A stretch of DNA of 64,000 nucleotides from contig CAYSPT010000019.1 of assembly GCA_964432985.1 (NCBI GenBank), positions 17,971-81,970 of the forward strand, in the 5' to 3' direction. Shown here piece by piece: positions 14,463 to 23,808 of this stretch. A program made the translations under genes and the position numbers. A model generated the notes under the pieces. It ran no database searches, was not told the DNA's origin, and saw only the letters and a program-made list of their open reading frames with translations. The first letter of the stretch is position 1; each line of letters opens with the position of its first letter. The DNA is from CAYSPT01 sp964432985 (GTDB lineage: Bacteria > Muiribacteriota > CAYSPT01).

Positions 14463-16097
14463 TTACCGGTGCCGTTCGAGAAGTCTAAAAAACTTTCTTT
14501 CAATCAGCAGTTCGTTCAGCGTGCTCGTCTGGGCGCTGATACCGCGTTTGCCGAACACCTGGCGGATGACCGCTTCGTGCTCACCGTTGAATTTATCCAG
14601 GTCGGCAGCCACGGTGGCTTCCAGGCCGTCGATAAACTTGGCCCCGCTGCGCATGTGGTAACGGCTGCGGTGTATCACCATGTCGGCCACCTGTTTACCC
14701 AGGGCTTTTCTCAGGTCCCAAAGGGCGGCTCCATAGATCTCACCGTCACGGTGTACTTCGTTTTCGATATCTTCCGGGTAGTGCTTCTTGTTGGTCATAT
14801 CGCGCAGGAAGCCGCGGGGAAGATCCGAACACACATACTCGCCGATCAGGTGGTCGTTGTCCTGGGTGCAGGCAAAATAGTCGGAGAACGCTTCGTTCAT
14901 GGCTCCGGCTTCACCGCCCCTGAGAGAAACGATCTTGCCGGTAACGGCGTGGGTGTACTCGTGGTGGATGACGTTCGCTTCCTTGGCCAGGTCGTTGAAC
15001 TTGTTGCCGTCGCCGAAGTACATGCCGTAGAACCAGGGATGGAAATAGGCATTATCGTAGTTGTCGCCCACGTGGACCGTGGCGCTGATGGGCCGGCTGT
15101 CCATGTCGTGGAACCCGAGATCGTTGAAGTAGTCGTGGATGACGATCGTCTGGAAATAGACCATGACCTCGTCGAAGTGGGTATGGTCCGGCTCGTAGAC
15201 GAATCGGTGCTCCTGATTTGAGGCTTCGGGGACGTCATCGTTTTTGGCCAGGACATACTTGCATTTCAACAACGAAGGATGGCCTCCCAGGTAGAGCAGG
15301 TCGCGGATCACCACGTCGCCGGCCAGGGGGTGAAGGTCATAGACGCTCCCGCTGCCGGTGAGAAAATCAATGTGGTTGGCCCGGTAAAGGACATTTCCGC
15401 TGATCCCGTCCACTACCATTTCCCAGGCACCCAGCGGCTGGTCGGTGGACATCCTGATCTTCCAGGCGCGGATGGCGCTCATGCCATCGAAGTAGAGGAC
15501 ATGCTCCATTTCCGGCTTTTCGGTTTTGCCCGAGCAGCGCAGGTTCTTCAGGGCACAGGTGAGCGCCTGTGAACCGGTCAGGGTCCAGGCTCCTGTAACG
15601 GTCACTTCGGGCACGTACTCTCCATTGACCTGGCGCACTTCTCCCACGGGGCTGATATGCACGCTGAGCCCGCACTGAAACAACTCCACGCCTTCTATCA
15701 TCTGCGAGAAGTGCACGTGACTGCTTTTATCCGCTTCCAGCACCCGTTGAAGCTTCAGGTCTTGAAAGCTGTTTCCGCTACGGAATACGGGGGCCGCTTC
15801 CTTGAGGAAAGCCCTGGCTATGGCTTCGGGCGAATCCAGCCGGTAGTGCTTGTTGCCCTTGCCGAGCATGGAAAGAGGCAGACCGGTGCGTTCGTTGAAG
15901 CGTACCGCCCACACGCCCTGGCTTGTGTTTTGAAACGAAGTCAACTCTCCCTGAGCGCGGGAATCAACGGCACTGCGGACCGTTTTTTGCTGCTTGAGAA
16001 AAACGGGTCCCGCCTGGGGTGCCAGCGCTTCAGCCGGTAGTAGTGAAACCATGAACAAACAGAGGGTAAATACGGCAATGTACTGCGCCTTCTTCAT
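14463..16097 (-). CDS. secreted thermolysin-like (M4/FTP) metallopeptidase
   Basis: Zinc endopeptidase exported by a Sec signal (residues 1-25, 'MKKAQYIAVFTLCLFMVSLL' then AEALA). Residues ~40-230 form the FTP/PepSY-like propeptide ('RLDSPEAIARAFLKEAAPVF', 'HVHFSQMIEGVELFQCGLSV'). The catalytic domain carries HEYTH at 379-383 (zinc ligands His379 and His383, catalytic Glu380) and 'MNEAFSDYFA', which provides the third ligand Glu402 and the conserved Asp. The start at ATG 16097 has GAGGA 8 bases upstream, and a strong promoter lies beyond. It acts outside the cytoplasm, after removal of the propeptide. The overall length of 544 residues is normal for the group. Confidence 0.88.
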   Translation of the reverse strand: MKKAQYIAVFTLCLFMVSLLPAEALAPQAGPVFLKQQKTVRSAVDSRAQGELTSFQNTSQGVWAVRFNERTGLPLSMLGKGNKHYRLDSPEAIARAFLKEAAPVFRSGNSFQDLKLQRVLEADKSSHVHFSQMIEGVELFQCGLSVHISPVGEVRQVNGEYVPEVTVTGAWTLTGSQALTCALKNLRCSGKTEKPEMEHVLYFDGMSAIRAWKIRMSTDQPLGAWEMVVDGISGNVLYRANHIDFLTGSGSVYDLHPLAGDVVIRDLLYLGGHPSLLKCKYVLAKNDDVPEASNQEHRFVYEPDHTHFDEVMVYFQTIVIHDYFNDLGFHDMDSRPISATVHVGDNYDNAYFHPWFYGMYFGDGNKFNDLAKEANVIHHEYTHAVTGKIVSLRGGEAGAMNEAFSDYFACTQDNDHLIGEYVCSDLPRGFLRDMTNKKHYPEDIENEVHRDGEIYGAALWDLRKALGKQVADMVIHRSRYHMRSGAKFIDGLEATVAADLDKFNGEHEAVIRQVFGKRGISAQTSTLNELLIERKFFRLLERHR

Positions 16098-16177
16098 ATA
16101 AGAGTCCTCACTTGGTGGAAATAGTCTCCCGGACACAAAATAAGCATCTTAGCAGAATTGCTATTCAGGAGCCCGTA

Positions 16178-16206
16178 ATTATAACAAAGAATTTCTCTAT
16201 TGTCAG
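16178..16206 (-). promoter_or_regulatory. promoter of the M4-type protease gene
   Basis: On the minus strand: -35 CTGACA (16206-16201), 17-base spacer, -10 TATAAT (16183-16178). The leader of about 75 bases ends with GAGGA before ATG 16097. Confidence 0.7.
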
Positions 16207-16360
16207 TAAAAACATTAGGCGGACCACAAATTAACATGCCAGGCATAAAATGGAAAAAAATAGGCAGGAAACGGAACAAACATTTCAGTCAGCATCGTTT
16301 AGTGTTACGAGACACAGTGGAAAGCGTTGCACGTTATCTAGGATGCGGAAGGCGAAATAG

Positions 16361-16522
16361 ATGCCCTGGAAAACCATTGCCGGTATTCTCATCGGCGCCG
16401 CGGTGGGATTCGGAGTCGGCTATCTTATGCGCTGCGCCGGCGGCGGGTGCCCGCTCACCTGCAACCCCTACATTTCAACCATCCTCGGCGCTTTGCTGGG
16501 CGCCATGGCAACCATAAAGTAA
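16361..16522 (+). CDS. 53-residue double-glycine-rich membrane protein (DUF6132-like)
   Basis: A small gene with a good ribosome binding site (GGAAGG, 9 bases before ATG). The protein begins MPWKTIAGILIGAAVGFGVG, then 'YLMRCAGGGCPLTCNPYIS', then a second hydrophobic stretch 'TILGALLGAMATIK'. Two glycine-zipper-like membrane segments flank a short Cys-rich loop with the pattern C-x4-CPLTxNPYIS. From memory this pattern occurs in a small family of unknown function (DUF6132); I could not check it. It lies alone between the divergent protease gene and the efflux operon. Confidence 0.7.
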   Translation: MPWKTIAGILIGAAVGFGVGYLMRCAGGGCPLTCNPYISTILGALLGAMATIK

Positions 16523-16715
16523 CGACGAGTTTGATCGTTCCCGGCGAGATTTTCCTTGACCTTGCCCCGGCATTCTTATTACTATATTTCCCTATATACT
16601 ATTTACACCAAGATAATTAGCATTGCTTTATTTTGAATAATGCAACACTAATTCCCGTCAGATACAATGTATCGCTGCTTGAAATGGAAGCATGAACAAT
16701 GAAGAGGAGTTTACC

Positions 16716-18203
16716 ATGAAAAAATTTGCCGGAAACGGTGTAACAATTGCCGCTTTGCTGGTGATAGTGAGTCTTATTTCTATTCCGTGCTCGCTGGCCG
16801 GGACCCCGGTCAAGTCAATCGAGACTCTCCATGACCTGCTTGACCTGGCAGCAGAGCGTAATCTGCAGTTGAAAATGGCCCGGATGTCACTGGAGCAGAC
16901 GCTCATGGCCCGGGACCTGCCTTCCACGGAGTTCGATCCTGCCTGGAGCGGTGGTTTTACCGCCACCGGTTCAGCTACCTCCTCCGGGGTAGTATATCTC
17001 CCATCAAAACAGGCCCGGCGAAATATGAGCATCAATTACAGCCGTCCTTCCTGGGACGGTAACCGGTATGATTTTTCAATCGGTGTTACCAAGTCGACCA
17101 GTAATTCTGCCTTCGCCACCTTCAATCCCAGTTACGCTACCACCATGACCCTGGGATTCCGGCGTCCCATGGAAGAGGACCGGGGTCTTCTTTCCCTCAA
17201 GCTGCCTATCCGCAAGGCCGAGATCCAGGCGTTTGTCATGGAGGCGGCGTTTAAGAAGGAGCTCGAACGCCTGCTTCTAGATGTGGAGAACACCTACTGG
17301 GAGCTGGTCCTGGCCAAAAAACTGCTTCTTGTACACCGGCAGTCCTACCAGTTGGCCGAAGAGCTGTTGGATCTCACGAAGAACCAGGTGGATGTGGGAG
17401 TTCAGCCGCCTATCGCCCTCACCCAGGCCAAAGCTGGGCTGGCGGCCAGGGAAGAAGCGGTCATCATTGCCGAGGGTACCATCGAAGACCTGGAAGAAGC
17501 CCTGATAATCTTTATAGACATGCCGCTTAAAAACAGGGAAATTCTCGGGCAGCTTCAGCTCGATCTACCCGAGCAGGACGGCGTGTCGCTCGAACCTGTG
17601 GAGCAGGTAATCGCTCTGGCCATGGACAACCGTCCCGAGGTGCTGTCTGTCCGGCAAGCGGTGGAGATCGAGAAGATCGAAAAGCGGCTGGTGGAAAACC
17701 GCCGTGGTAAAAAAATAGACCTGATCGGCTCTCTGGACCGTTCGGGGACCGCGGGGGACATATCCACCGCCCTGGACCAGGTGATGAACAAGCATCATTA
17801 CGGCTGGATGCTGGGAGTAAGCTGGGAGCTGGGCCGCAGCCGGGCCGAGGGGCTCGAGTTCGACATTGCCGAGATCGCGCTGATCAAGACCATGCTGACC
17901 CTGGAAAGCACGATAGAAATGGTGGACGCCGAGGTCCGGCGGTCGTACCGCCAGGTGGAAGTGGCGCTTAAACGTATCGCCAGCAATCGCAGCGCCCGGG
18001 TACTGGCCGAAGAGCAGTTAGAAGCCGAGCGGGAACGCTTCAAGCTGGGGCTTTCCACTCCGTACGATCTGCTCCTGGTGGAAAACGATCTGTCCAACGC
18101 CCGGGCGTCGGAAGCGAGCGCCCTGGTGGACCTGCGGCAGAACCTGGCGTCGCTGGCTCACTCTCAGGGTTTGCTGGCCAGGCACTGGAATGTCGATTTT
18201 TAA
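16716..18203 (+). CDS. TolC-family outer-membrane efflux protein
   Basis: Outer-membrane channel of a tripartite exporter. After a signal peptide (MKKFAGNGVTIAALLVIVSL... cleavage near SLAG) the protein shows OEP-type helical repeats: 'LHDLLDLAAERNLQLKMARM', 'VENTYWELVLAKKLL', 'DLTKNQVDVGVQPPIALTQA', and in the second half 'VEVALKRIASNRSARVL' and 'RFKLGLSTPYDLLLVENDLS', the classic 'G...S..dlL..q..L' motif. Length (~495) is normal. The start ATG at 16716 has GAAGAGGAG 6 bases upstream; an upstream in-frame ATG at 16692 is less likely. It is the first gene of a four-gene operon with a periplasmic adaptor, an ABC ATPase and a FtsX-type permease. Confidence 0.9.
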   Translation: MKKFAGNGVTIAALLVIVSLISIPCSLAGTPVKSIETLHDLLDLAAERNLQLKMARMSLEQTLMARDLPSTEFDPAWSGGFTATGSATSSGVVYLPSKQARRNMSINYSRPSWDGNRYDFSIGVTKSTSNSAFATFNPSYATTMTLGFRRPMEEDRGLLSLKLPIRKAEIQAFVMEAAFKKELERLLLDVENTYWELVLAKKLLLVHRQSYQLAEELLDLTKNQVDVGVQPPIALTQAKAGLAAREEAVIIAEGTIEDLEEALIIFIDMPLKNREILGQLQLDLPEQDGVSLEPVEQVIALAMDNRPEVLSVRQAVEIEKIEKRLVENRRGKKIDLIGSLDRSGTAGDISTALDQVMNKHHYGWMLGVSWELGRSRAEGLEFDIAEIALIKTMLTLESTIEMVDAEVRRSYRQVEVALKRIASNRSARVLAEEQLEAERERFKLGLSTPYDLLLVENDLSNARASEASALVDLRQNLASLAHSQGLLARHWNVDF

Positions 18204-18227
18204 GACCGTCTGAAGGAGTGTGAACCG

Positions 18228-19565
18228 GTGAAGAAATTCGTTGTAGGGCTCGTGCTAATCGTTCTGGTACTGGCGGGCTTTTTCTTTTTCAAGCCTGACA
18301 AGGAAACCGAGCGGGAGGAAGCACCCCAGGTAACAGCCGAGGCGGTGGCCAGGGGATCCATCAGACAGGTGGTGGAGACCACCGGACGGATCGTCTCTAA
18401 CCTGGACGTGGAGATCAAGTGCAAGGCCAGCGGAGAGGTTATTACGCTGCCCTTCGATGTGAGCGACCCGGTAAAAAAAGGTGAGCTGCTCCTGGAACTC
18501 GACCCGGTGGACGAGGAGCGCTCGGTGAAGCAGGCGGAGGTGCAGCTTACCGCTTCGCGGGCCAGACTGGCCCAATCGGAACAGAACCTGAAGATTGTCG
18601 AGGAACGGTTGAAAACCGATCAGAAACGGGCGGCAGCCGATCTGAAGGCGGCGGAGGCACATGCCGGTGACTCACAGGCGCGGAGTGAACGGCTTAAAAC
18701 ACTGCTGGGGAAAAAACTGACCAGCCAGGAAGAGTATGATTCCGCCCAGGCTGCGGCGATCCAGTCGGGAGCCGTCCTGGAGAAAGCTCGGATAACGCTG
18801 GAGGAGCTGAAGATCCAGGAGATGGCACTGGAGGTGGAACGGCGCGACGTGGAGCTGGCCGAGACCCAGGTGTCGCTGAACGGGATCGCCCTGGACCAGG
18901 CTCGGCAGCGGTTGGAGGACACAAAGGTGGTTTCTCCCATCGACGGCGTGGTAGTGCAGCGGGCGGTGCAGACCGGCCAGATCATTTCCTCCGGAATCAG
19001 CAACGTGGGAGGTGGAACCACCGTGATGACCATCTCCGACCTGTCCCGCATCTTCGTGCTGGCTTCCGTGGATGAGAGTGATATCGGGGCCATCCGGGTA
19101 GGGCAGCGGGCCATGGTCACCACCGATGCGTATCCGGACCAGCGGTTCATGGGGAAAATCGTCCGGGTGGCCACCCGCGGCCAGAACGTTTCCAACGTGG
19201 TTACTTTCGAGGTCAAGATAGAAGTGACCGGCCGTAACAAGTCCTGTTTGAAGCCTGAAATGACCGCCAACGTGGAATTGGTGGTAGGGGAATCCGAGGA
19301 CGCGCTGCTGATACCTTCGGCAGCGTTGTTTCGAAGAAAGAAGGACCGCATGGTCAAGGTAAAGGCCACCGGTGGCTCAGTTGAAGAACGGACGGTAACC
19401 GTTGGCATAACGGACGGTGTCAATTCTGAAATCCTCACCGGGCTAAAAGAGGGAGAGCAGATCATGGTGAGCGAGGGCGGCGGCGACAGCCGGTGGCGCA
19501 ACGACAACTCCTCCCGGAAGATGGGCCGGGGCATGCGGATGATGGTGAGAGGCCGGCGGCACTGA
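18228..19565 (+). CDS. MacA/HlyD-type periplasmic adaptor protein
   Basis: Adaptor that links the inner-membrane MacB-like pump to the TolC-like channel. It starts with GTG (AAGGAG 7 bases upstream) and one N-terminal membrane anchor (residues 4-21), followed by a lipoyl half ('VDVEIKCKASGEVITLPFDV' region), a long coiled-coil hairpin (~90-215), the second lipoyl half ('VVSPIDGVVVQRAVQTGQII'), a beta-barrel ('VDESDIGAIRVGQRAMVTTD') and a membrane-proximal domain. The C-terminus is Arg/Met rich. It overlaps the ATPase start by one base (TGATG), so the genes are coupled. Confidence 0.9.
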   Translation: MKKFVVGLVLIVLVLAGFFFFKPDKETEREEAPQVTAEAVARGSIRQVVETTGRIVSNLDVEIKCKASGEVITLPFDVSDPVKKGELLLELDPVDEERSVKQAEVQLTASRARLAQSEQNLKIVEERLKTDQKRAAADLKAAEAHAGDSQARSERLKTLLGKKLTSQEEYDSAQAAAIQSGAVLEKARITLEELKIQEMALEVERRDVELAETQVSLNGIALDQARQRLEDTKVVSPIDGVVVQRAVQTGQIISSGISNVGGGTTVMTISDLSRIFVLASVDESDIGAIRVGQRAMVTTDAYPDQRFMGKIVRVATRGQNVSNVVTFEVKIEVTGRNKSCLKPEMTANVELVVGESEDALLIPSAALFRRKKDRMVKVKATGGSVEERTVTVGITDGVNSEILTGLKEGEQIMVSEGGGDSRWRNDNSSRKMGRGMRMMVRGRRH

Positions 19566-20263
19566 TGAGTACTTCAGCGCAGGGTGGGAAGATCCAGTCG
19601 ACCATCGAGACCACCGATCTGCGTAAAACCTATGTTCTTGGGGGAAGCACCATCCACGCTCTCGACGGTGTCAGCATTACCATCGATAGTGGTGAAATGG
19701 TGGCCATTACCGGCGCCTCGGGAAGCGGCAAATCTACCCTGATGCACATCCTGGGCTGCCTGGACCGGCCTGATTCGGGGGAGTACTGGCTGGCGGGAGA
19801 AGACGTGTCAAAGTTGACCGACGACCAACTGGCAGCTATCAGGAACCGCCGTATTGGCTTTGTTTTCCAGACGTTCAATCTCCTGCCCCGTATGTCCGCA
19901 CTGGAGAACGTCGAGCTGCCGCTTCTCTACGCCGGGGAAGCCGAAGCCAAAGACCGGGCCGCTGCCACTCTGGAGTCCGTGGGATTGGGGCGGTGGATCA
20001 CCCACGAGCCGAACCAGCTTTCCGGTGGCCAGCGGCAGCGGGTGTCCGTAGCCCGCGCCCTGGTCACCAACCCGGCCATCCTGCTGGCGGACGAGCCAAC
20101 CGGCAACCTGGATACGAAAACCAGCGAAGAAATCATGGTCCTGTTCAACGACCTCAATGCCGAAGGACGGACTATCATCATTGTCACCCACGAGGCGGAC
20201 ATCGCCGGGTACTGCCCCCGCCGGATTCACCTCCGGGACGGGCAGGTTATCGAACAAAGGTAA
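19565..20263 (+). CDS. MacB/LolD-type ABC transporter ATP-binding protein
   Basis: Drives the tripartite exporter. Motifs: Walker A 'ITGASGSGKST', Q-loop 'FQTFNLLPRMSALENVELP', signature 'LSGGQRQR', Walker B 'AILLADEPTGNLD' and H-loop 'IIIVTHE'. The N-L-L-P-x-x-x-x-x-E-N-V-E pattern is typical of the LolD/MacB/FtsE-like group. At ~232 residues it is a stand-alone ATPase, unlike E. coli MacB where ATPase and permease are fused. The ATG at 19565 overlaps the adaptor stop by one base. Confidence 0.92.
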   Translation: MSTSAQGGKIQSTIETTDLRKTYVLGGSTIHALDGVSITIDSGEMVAITGASGSGKSTLMHILGCLDRPDSGEYWLAGEDVSKLTDDQLAAIRNRRIGFVFQTFNLLPRMSALENVELPLLYAGEAEAKDRAAATLESVGLGRWITHEPNQLSGGQRQRVSVARALVTNPAILLADEPTGNLDTKTSEEIMVLFNDLNAEGRTIIIVTHEADIAGYCPRRIHLRDGQVIEQR

Positions 20264-20273
20264 GGAAACCGCA

Positions 20274-21488
20274 ATGTTGTTCTGGACCATTCTGAAAGTA
20301 GCACTCAAGAGCCTTTTCGCCAACAAGCTGCGGTCGTTTCTGGCCATGCTCGGCGTCATTATCGGGGTAGCGGCGGTGATCTCCATGCTGGCTCTGGGCG
20401 CCGGCGCCCAGAAGCAGATCACGGAACGGATTTCTTCTATGGGGACCGACCTGCTGGTCGTCCGCCCCGGTCACCGTCATGGCCCGGGTGGCGTGGTTTC
20501 CTCTTCACGCCAGGAGCTGACCCTTGACGACGCCCGCTCCATCCTGTCCGACGTTCCCGGCGTCCTGCAGGTGGCGCCGGTGGTGCAGGGCTCCGCCCAG
20601 ATAAAATATTACAACAAGAACGCTCCCACCGCCATTGTCGGTACCTCCATTACCTATTTCCCCGTAAGGAATTTTGAGGTAGAACGGGGCCGTCCGTTTA
20701 CCGAAGGCGAAGCCGAAAACAGTGTCAGGGTAGCCGTCATCGGCACCACCGCGGCGGAGAACCTGTTCGACCAGCAGGATCCGCTGGGTGAAACGATAAA
20801 GATAAAGGGTATGCGGTTCATGGTGATCGGCGTTCTGAAATCCAAAGGTGACCAGGGGTGGTACAATCCCGACGACCAGGTCATCATTCCCTACACCATT
20901 GCCATGAAACAGCTGTTGGGACAAAGCACTCTGCGTGAAATCGATGTTCAGGTTCAGAAAGGCGCCGACCACGAGACAGTCAGGGAGGGTATTACCCAAC
21001 TTCTGCGCAAGCGGTACCGGCTCAGCGGCGATGAAGACGACGATTACCGTGTCCGCAGCCAGGAGGAAATGCTGGAAACCATGTCGGGGATCACCCGCAC
21101 CTTCACCATCCTGCTGGCCGGTATCGCCAGCATTTCGCTTCTGGTGGGGGGAATCGGGATCATGAACATCATGCTGGTGACCGTCACCGAGCGGACCCGC
21201 GAGATAGGCATCAGAAAGGCGGTGGGCGCCCGGTCCCGGGACATCCTGCGCCAGTTCATCATCGAGTCCATTATCATGAGCGGCGTGGGCGGCCTGATCG
21301 GGGTGGGGCTGGGAGTGGGCATTGCCCGCATTATCGGTCAAACAAGCGAACATTTCAGCACCTCGGTAACCCTGTCCAGCATCCTGCTGTCGCTGTCGTT
21401 TTCAGCCGCCGTGGGCATATTTTTCGGCTATTACCCGGCCCGCTGCGCAGCGAAACTCGATCCCATCGAATCGTTGCGGTACGAGTAG
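20274..21488 (+). CDS. MacB/FtsX-type ABC transporter permease
   Basis: Inner-membrane part of the exporter, 404 residues. The order is that of the MacB permease half: N-terminal membrane helix ('KLRSFLAMLGVIIGVAAVIS'), a large periplasmic domain (~50-280), and three C-terminal helices of the FtsX domain with 'GGIGIMNIMLVTVTERTREI' and 'GIRKAVGARSRDILRQF'. The ATG at 20274 follows AAGGAA 6 bases upstream and 10 bases after the ATPase stop. MacAB-TolC systems export macrolides, peptides, lipopeptides or heat-stable toxins; nothing here shows the substrate. Confidence 0.92.
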   Translation: MLFWTILKVALKSLFANKLRSFLAMLGVIIGVAAVISMLALGAGAQKQITERISSMGTDLLVVRPGHRHGPGGVVSSSRQELTLDDARSILSDVPGVLQVAPVVQGSAQIKYYNKNAPTAIVGTSITYFPVRNFEVERGRPFTEGEAENSVRVAVIGTTAAENLFDQQDPLGETIKIKGMRFMVIGVLKSKGDQGWYNPDDQVIIPYTIAMKQLLGQSTLREIDVQVQKGADHETVREGITQLLRKRYRLSGDEDDDYRVRSQEEMLETMSGITRTFTILLAGIASISLLVGGIGIMNIMLVTVTERTREIGIRKAVGARSRDILRQFIIESIIMSGVGGLIGVGLGVGIARIIGQTSEHFSTSVTLSSILLSLSFSAAVGIFFGYYPARCAAKLDPIESLRYE

Positions 21489-21507
21489 AAAAACAACACG
21501 GCTTGTC

Positions 21508-21528
21508 AATCGGATTCCTTTTCCGATT
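21508..21528. terminator. weak hairpin after the efflux operon
   Basis: AATCGGA and TCCGATT form a 7-bp stem with a 7-base loop 20 bases after the permease stop. The T-run is missing, so any termination would be weak or Rho-assisted. Confidence 0.3.
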
Positions 21529-21566
21529 ATTGCAGGGATCTAATTTTTAGGCAGGGCGAGAATACA

Positions 21567-22505
21567 ATGGATCAGACACATGAAAATTCAGGCTTTAGCC
21601 TGGTTGAGATATTGGTAACAATGGGAATAATCTCTATTCTCATCGGTTCTGCTCTCGGCTATTATGTTTGGGCGCCGGAGAAAGCTCGCCGCGCCAAGAT
21701 GGTTCACGAAATGGATGTTTTTCATAAAGCCGCTCTACGTTATTATGCAAAGACATCAGGTTGGCCAAAGAGAATGAGCGATCTAATAGGTTTGGGTGTA
21801 CTTAAGATGCCGCCTGATCCCTGGGGGGGTGAATACAGGATTGAAGAAGAGTATTACATTACCTGCCGGCCACCGAATGGAGATCCTTATCGAGTCCCGT
21901 TTTGTCCCAAGATACTCTACAAAATCCTCGGCGATTTCTGGTTAAGTGCGGTTGTGTACAATCGCCGGGAAGTTGATGAGAAAATGGCAAAGGGGACAAC
22001 ATCTCTCATAAAAGCACGTGTCAGGCTGGAAATCTTTCCTGTTGAGGGGAGTACATTCATAGAATACAAAACCTACGACGATAGTGTATCGGTTGTTACA
22101 CATCCTGCCCCTTCCAACATGATCTTTTTCGGAACGATTACGGATGGATTTGTCGATCCGGAAACCGGTTTGATTGTTGACGATGACGCCATGATGGATT
22201 ATATCATTCGCACGGGTTACAAGTTTCTTCTGAACCAGTCCGGAATTCTCTATACCTATTTCTACGAATTCGGCAAAACTGATGGCGATGTGGACCTGGA
22301 TAGGAAGCAGGAGTTCAGGATAGCATACGATGAGGACAGGATGGAGATTTTCGATATCAACGAGGACGTGGATGGTATAGATAAGGACTACCTGGAAGAC
22401 TTGATCGAGAAAAGCAAGAAGAGGAGGGGGATTCTGTATAATATGAACGGTGTGATGATGCTCTGGAACCCTGATTATCATTGCCGTTGGTCGGTAACTA
22501 ATTAA
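21567..22505 (+). CDS. type II secretion / type IV pilin-like pseudopilin
   Basis: The N-terminus has a prepilin leader with cleavage between Gly and Phe in 'SGFSLVEILVTMGIISILIG'; the conserved Glu at mature position 5 is present. After the helix, 'EKARRAKMVHEMDVFHKAALRYYAKT' and 'MPPDPWGGEYRIEEEYYI' recall the GspG major pseudopilin ('DPWG.pY' motif). At 312 residues it is about twice the usual GspG length, with an acidic C-terminal part (DVDLDRKQEF, DINEDVDGIDKDYLEDLIE), which may bind calcium. It lies alone after the exporter operon, followed by a hypothetical gene. Confidence 0.8.
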   Translation: MDQTHENSGFSLVEILVTMGIISILIGSALGYYVWAPEKARRAKMVHEMDVFHKAALRYYAKTSGWPKRMSDLIGLGVLKMPPDPWGGEYRIEEEYYITCRPPNGDPYRVPFCPKILYKILGDFWLSAVVYNRREVDEKMAKGTTSLIKARVRLEIFPVEGSTFIEYKTYDDSVSVVTHPAPSNMIFFGTITDGFVDPETGLIVDDDAMMDYIIRTGYKFLLNQSGILYTYFYEFGKTDGDVDLDRKQEFRIAYDEDRMEIFDINEDVDGIDKDYLEDLIEKSKKRRGILYNMNGVMMLWNPDYHCRWSVTN

Positions 22506-22548
22506 AATTTGAAAATCTTGATTTCGATCTCGAAAAATTCTATACGAT

Positions 22549-23301
22549 GTGGTGAAAATGGCTGAAATAACATTGTGGTGGATATTTAAAAGGAAGAAGA
22601 ATCAGCTCAAGCGGAAATGGCGTCTTTTAAAGCGGAAATGGCAAGCCAGTTCGCCCGAGTGGAAGACGTTGACGCTGAGTGTCAGCCTTCTTTGTTTACT
22701 CGTTGTTGTCGTGCTGGGCGCTTATCTGTTCTCACCGTCTGTTCCAGTGAGCCAGGAAGCACGGGAAGAGGTAATTGAAGAGATCACAGAATGCTTGAAG
22801 GATGGAAACGTCAAAGTAATGAAAGAGTTGTTGTCATCCCGGCTGGCTCCCAATTCCTTTAAGGCCGGGGCTTCTAACAAGACAGGTATTTTTGCTGATA
22901 ATAAACCGATTACCGGGATAAATGTGACAAACAACAAAAAAGAAGATGGTCCGGTTTCCGATATAAAGATATCAAACATGGTGAAAAATGGTGCAACGAT
23001 TCCCGGAATTCCCGGATCAAATGGATCTACTGTTAAAATCAAAAAAGTAGCGGCTAATCCGTTTCATTCACCTCTTGGTGAAACTGGACATAGTGCCGGA
23101 TCCGCCTTACAAAGCCTCGTTGATAACTTTGACAAAATACAGGAGTTGGCCCGACGGGGAAAGATGTACATAGCCACCGAAGAAGATGGTGATATCGTTA
23201 CCGGAACTATCCTGATAGATTCTCCCCGGGGCTTCTATGCATTGAGAGTCAAGCTGAAGAAAATCGACGGCAAATGGGTGATTATAGAAACGCTTGAATA
23301 A
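22549..23301 (+). CDS. single-pass membrane protein of unknown function
   Basis: I do not recognise the family. The start is GTG 22549, GTG 22552 or ATG 22558. A positively charged N-terminus (FKRKKNQLKRKWRLLKRKW) precedes one membrane segment near residues 45-65 ('LSVSLLCLLVVVVLGAYLF'). The rest is soluble, with a Gly/Asn/Lys-rich linker and a C-terminal alpha+beta part ('GKMYIATEEDGDIVTGTILI', 'RGFYALRVKLKKIDGKWVI') that resembles NTF2/DUF4878-type small domains. Forty-odd bases after the pseudopilin gene, it may be co-transcribed with it and help an envelope apparatus. Confidence 0.6.
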   Translation: MVKMAEITLWWIFKRKKNQLKRKWRLLKRKWQASSPEWKTLTLSVSLLCLLVVVVLGAYLFSPSVPVSQEAREEVIEEITECLKDGNVKVMKELLSSRLAPNSFKAGASNKTGIFADNKPITGINVTNNKKEDGPVSDIKISNMVKNGATIPGIPGSNGSTVKIKKVAANPFHSPLGETGHSAGSALQSLVDNFDKIQELARRGKMYIATEEDGDIVTGTILIDSPRGFYALRVKLKKIDGKWVIIETLE

Positions 23302-23325
23302 CCAGACAAAGGTTTTTGAAGCGTG

Positions 23326-23808
23326 CTAACCTCGCAGCCGCTTGACCAGGGTGGCCACTCGTTTTCCCAGTTTGATGGCGTTTCGACACGTTGCCTGATC
23401 GGGCGCACCGGCACAGGAAACACCGTAGTGCCCGGTGGCGTCAAGGGGATCTCCCACCACGATCATCCCGTAGATGAGGAATGCCTGCAGGATGGATATG
23501 ATGGTGGTTTCCTTGCCGCCGCTGGGATCTGCCGAGGTGGCGAACGCCGCTCCGATCTTGTCACGCATCTGGCCGCGGATCCCTACAAAACTGTCGAAAA
23601 CCCCTTTTAGCTCGGCCGCCATGGTGCCGAAGTACACCGGTGATCCGGCAATGATTCCGTCAGAGCGGGCGAAATCACTGCTGGTAACATCTGAAACCGG
23701 TTTGAGAACACATGTCACCCCATCCACTTCTTTGACGCCGTTGGCCACTGCTTCCGCCAACGCTTCCGTATTACCGCTGCGGCTGTAATACATGACCATA
23801 ACCTGCAT
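23326..23808 (-). CDS. flavodoxin / NAD(P)H:quinone oxidoreductase-like protein
   Basis: FMN-binding protein of the flavodoxin-like superfamily (WrbA/NADPH-dependent FMN reductase type), 160 residues. The phosphate-binding loop is 'YYSRSGNTEALA' (residues 6-17), and 'DGIIAGSPVYFGTMAAELKG' is the second flavin-contact region, as in WrbA. The start ATG at 23808 has GAGGT 8 bases upstream; the frame is open further upstream but without a better start. It converges with the preceding hypothetical gene. It probably shuttles electrons or reduces quinones in an anaerobe. Confidence 0.82.
   Translation of the reverse strand: MQVMVMYYSRSGNTEALAEAVANGVKEVDGVTCVLKPVSDVTSSDFARSDGIIAGSPVYFGTMAAELKGVFDSFVGIRGQMRDKIGAAFATSADPSGGKETTIISILQAFLIYGMIVVGDPLDATGHYGVSCAGAPDQATCRNAIKLGKRVATLVKRLRG

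Noticed and set aside
14418..15221. Plus-strand frame of 267 codons over the M4 protease gene
   Set aside because: Shadow of the HEYTH-containing sense gene, with typical His/Val-rich antisense composition.
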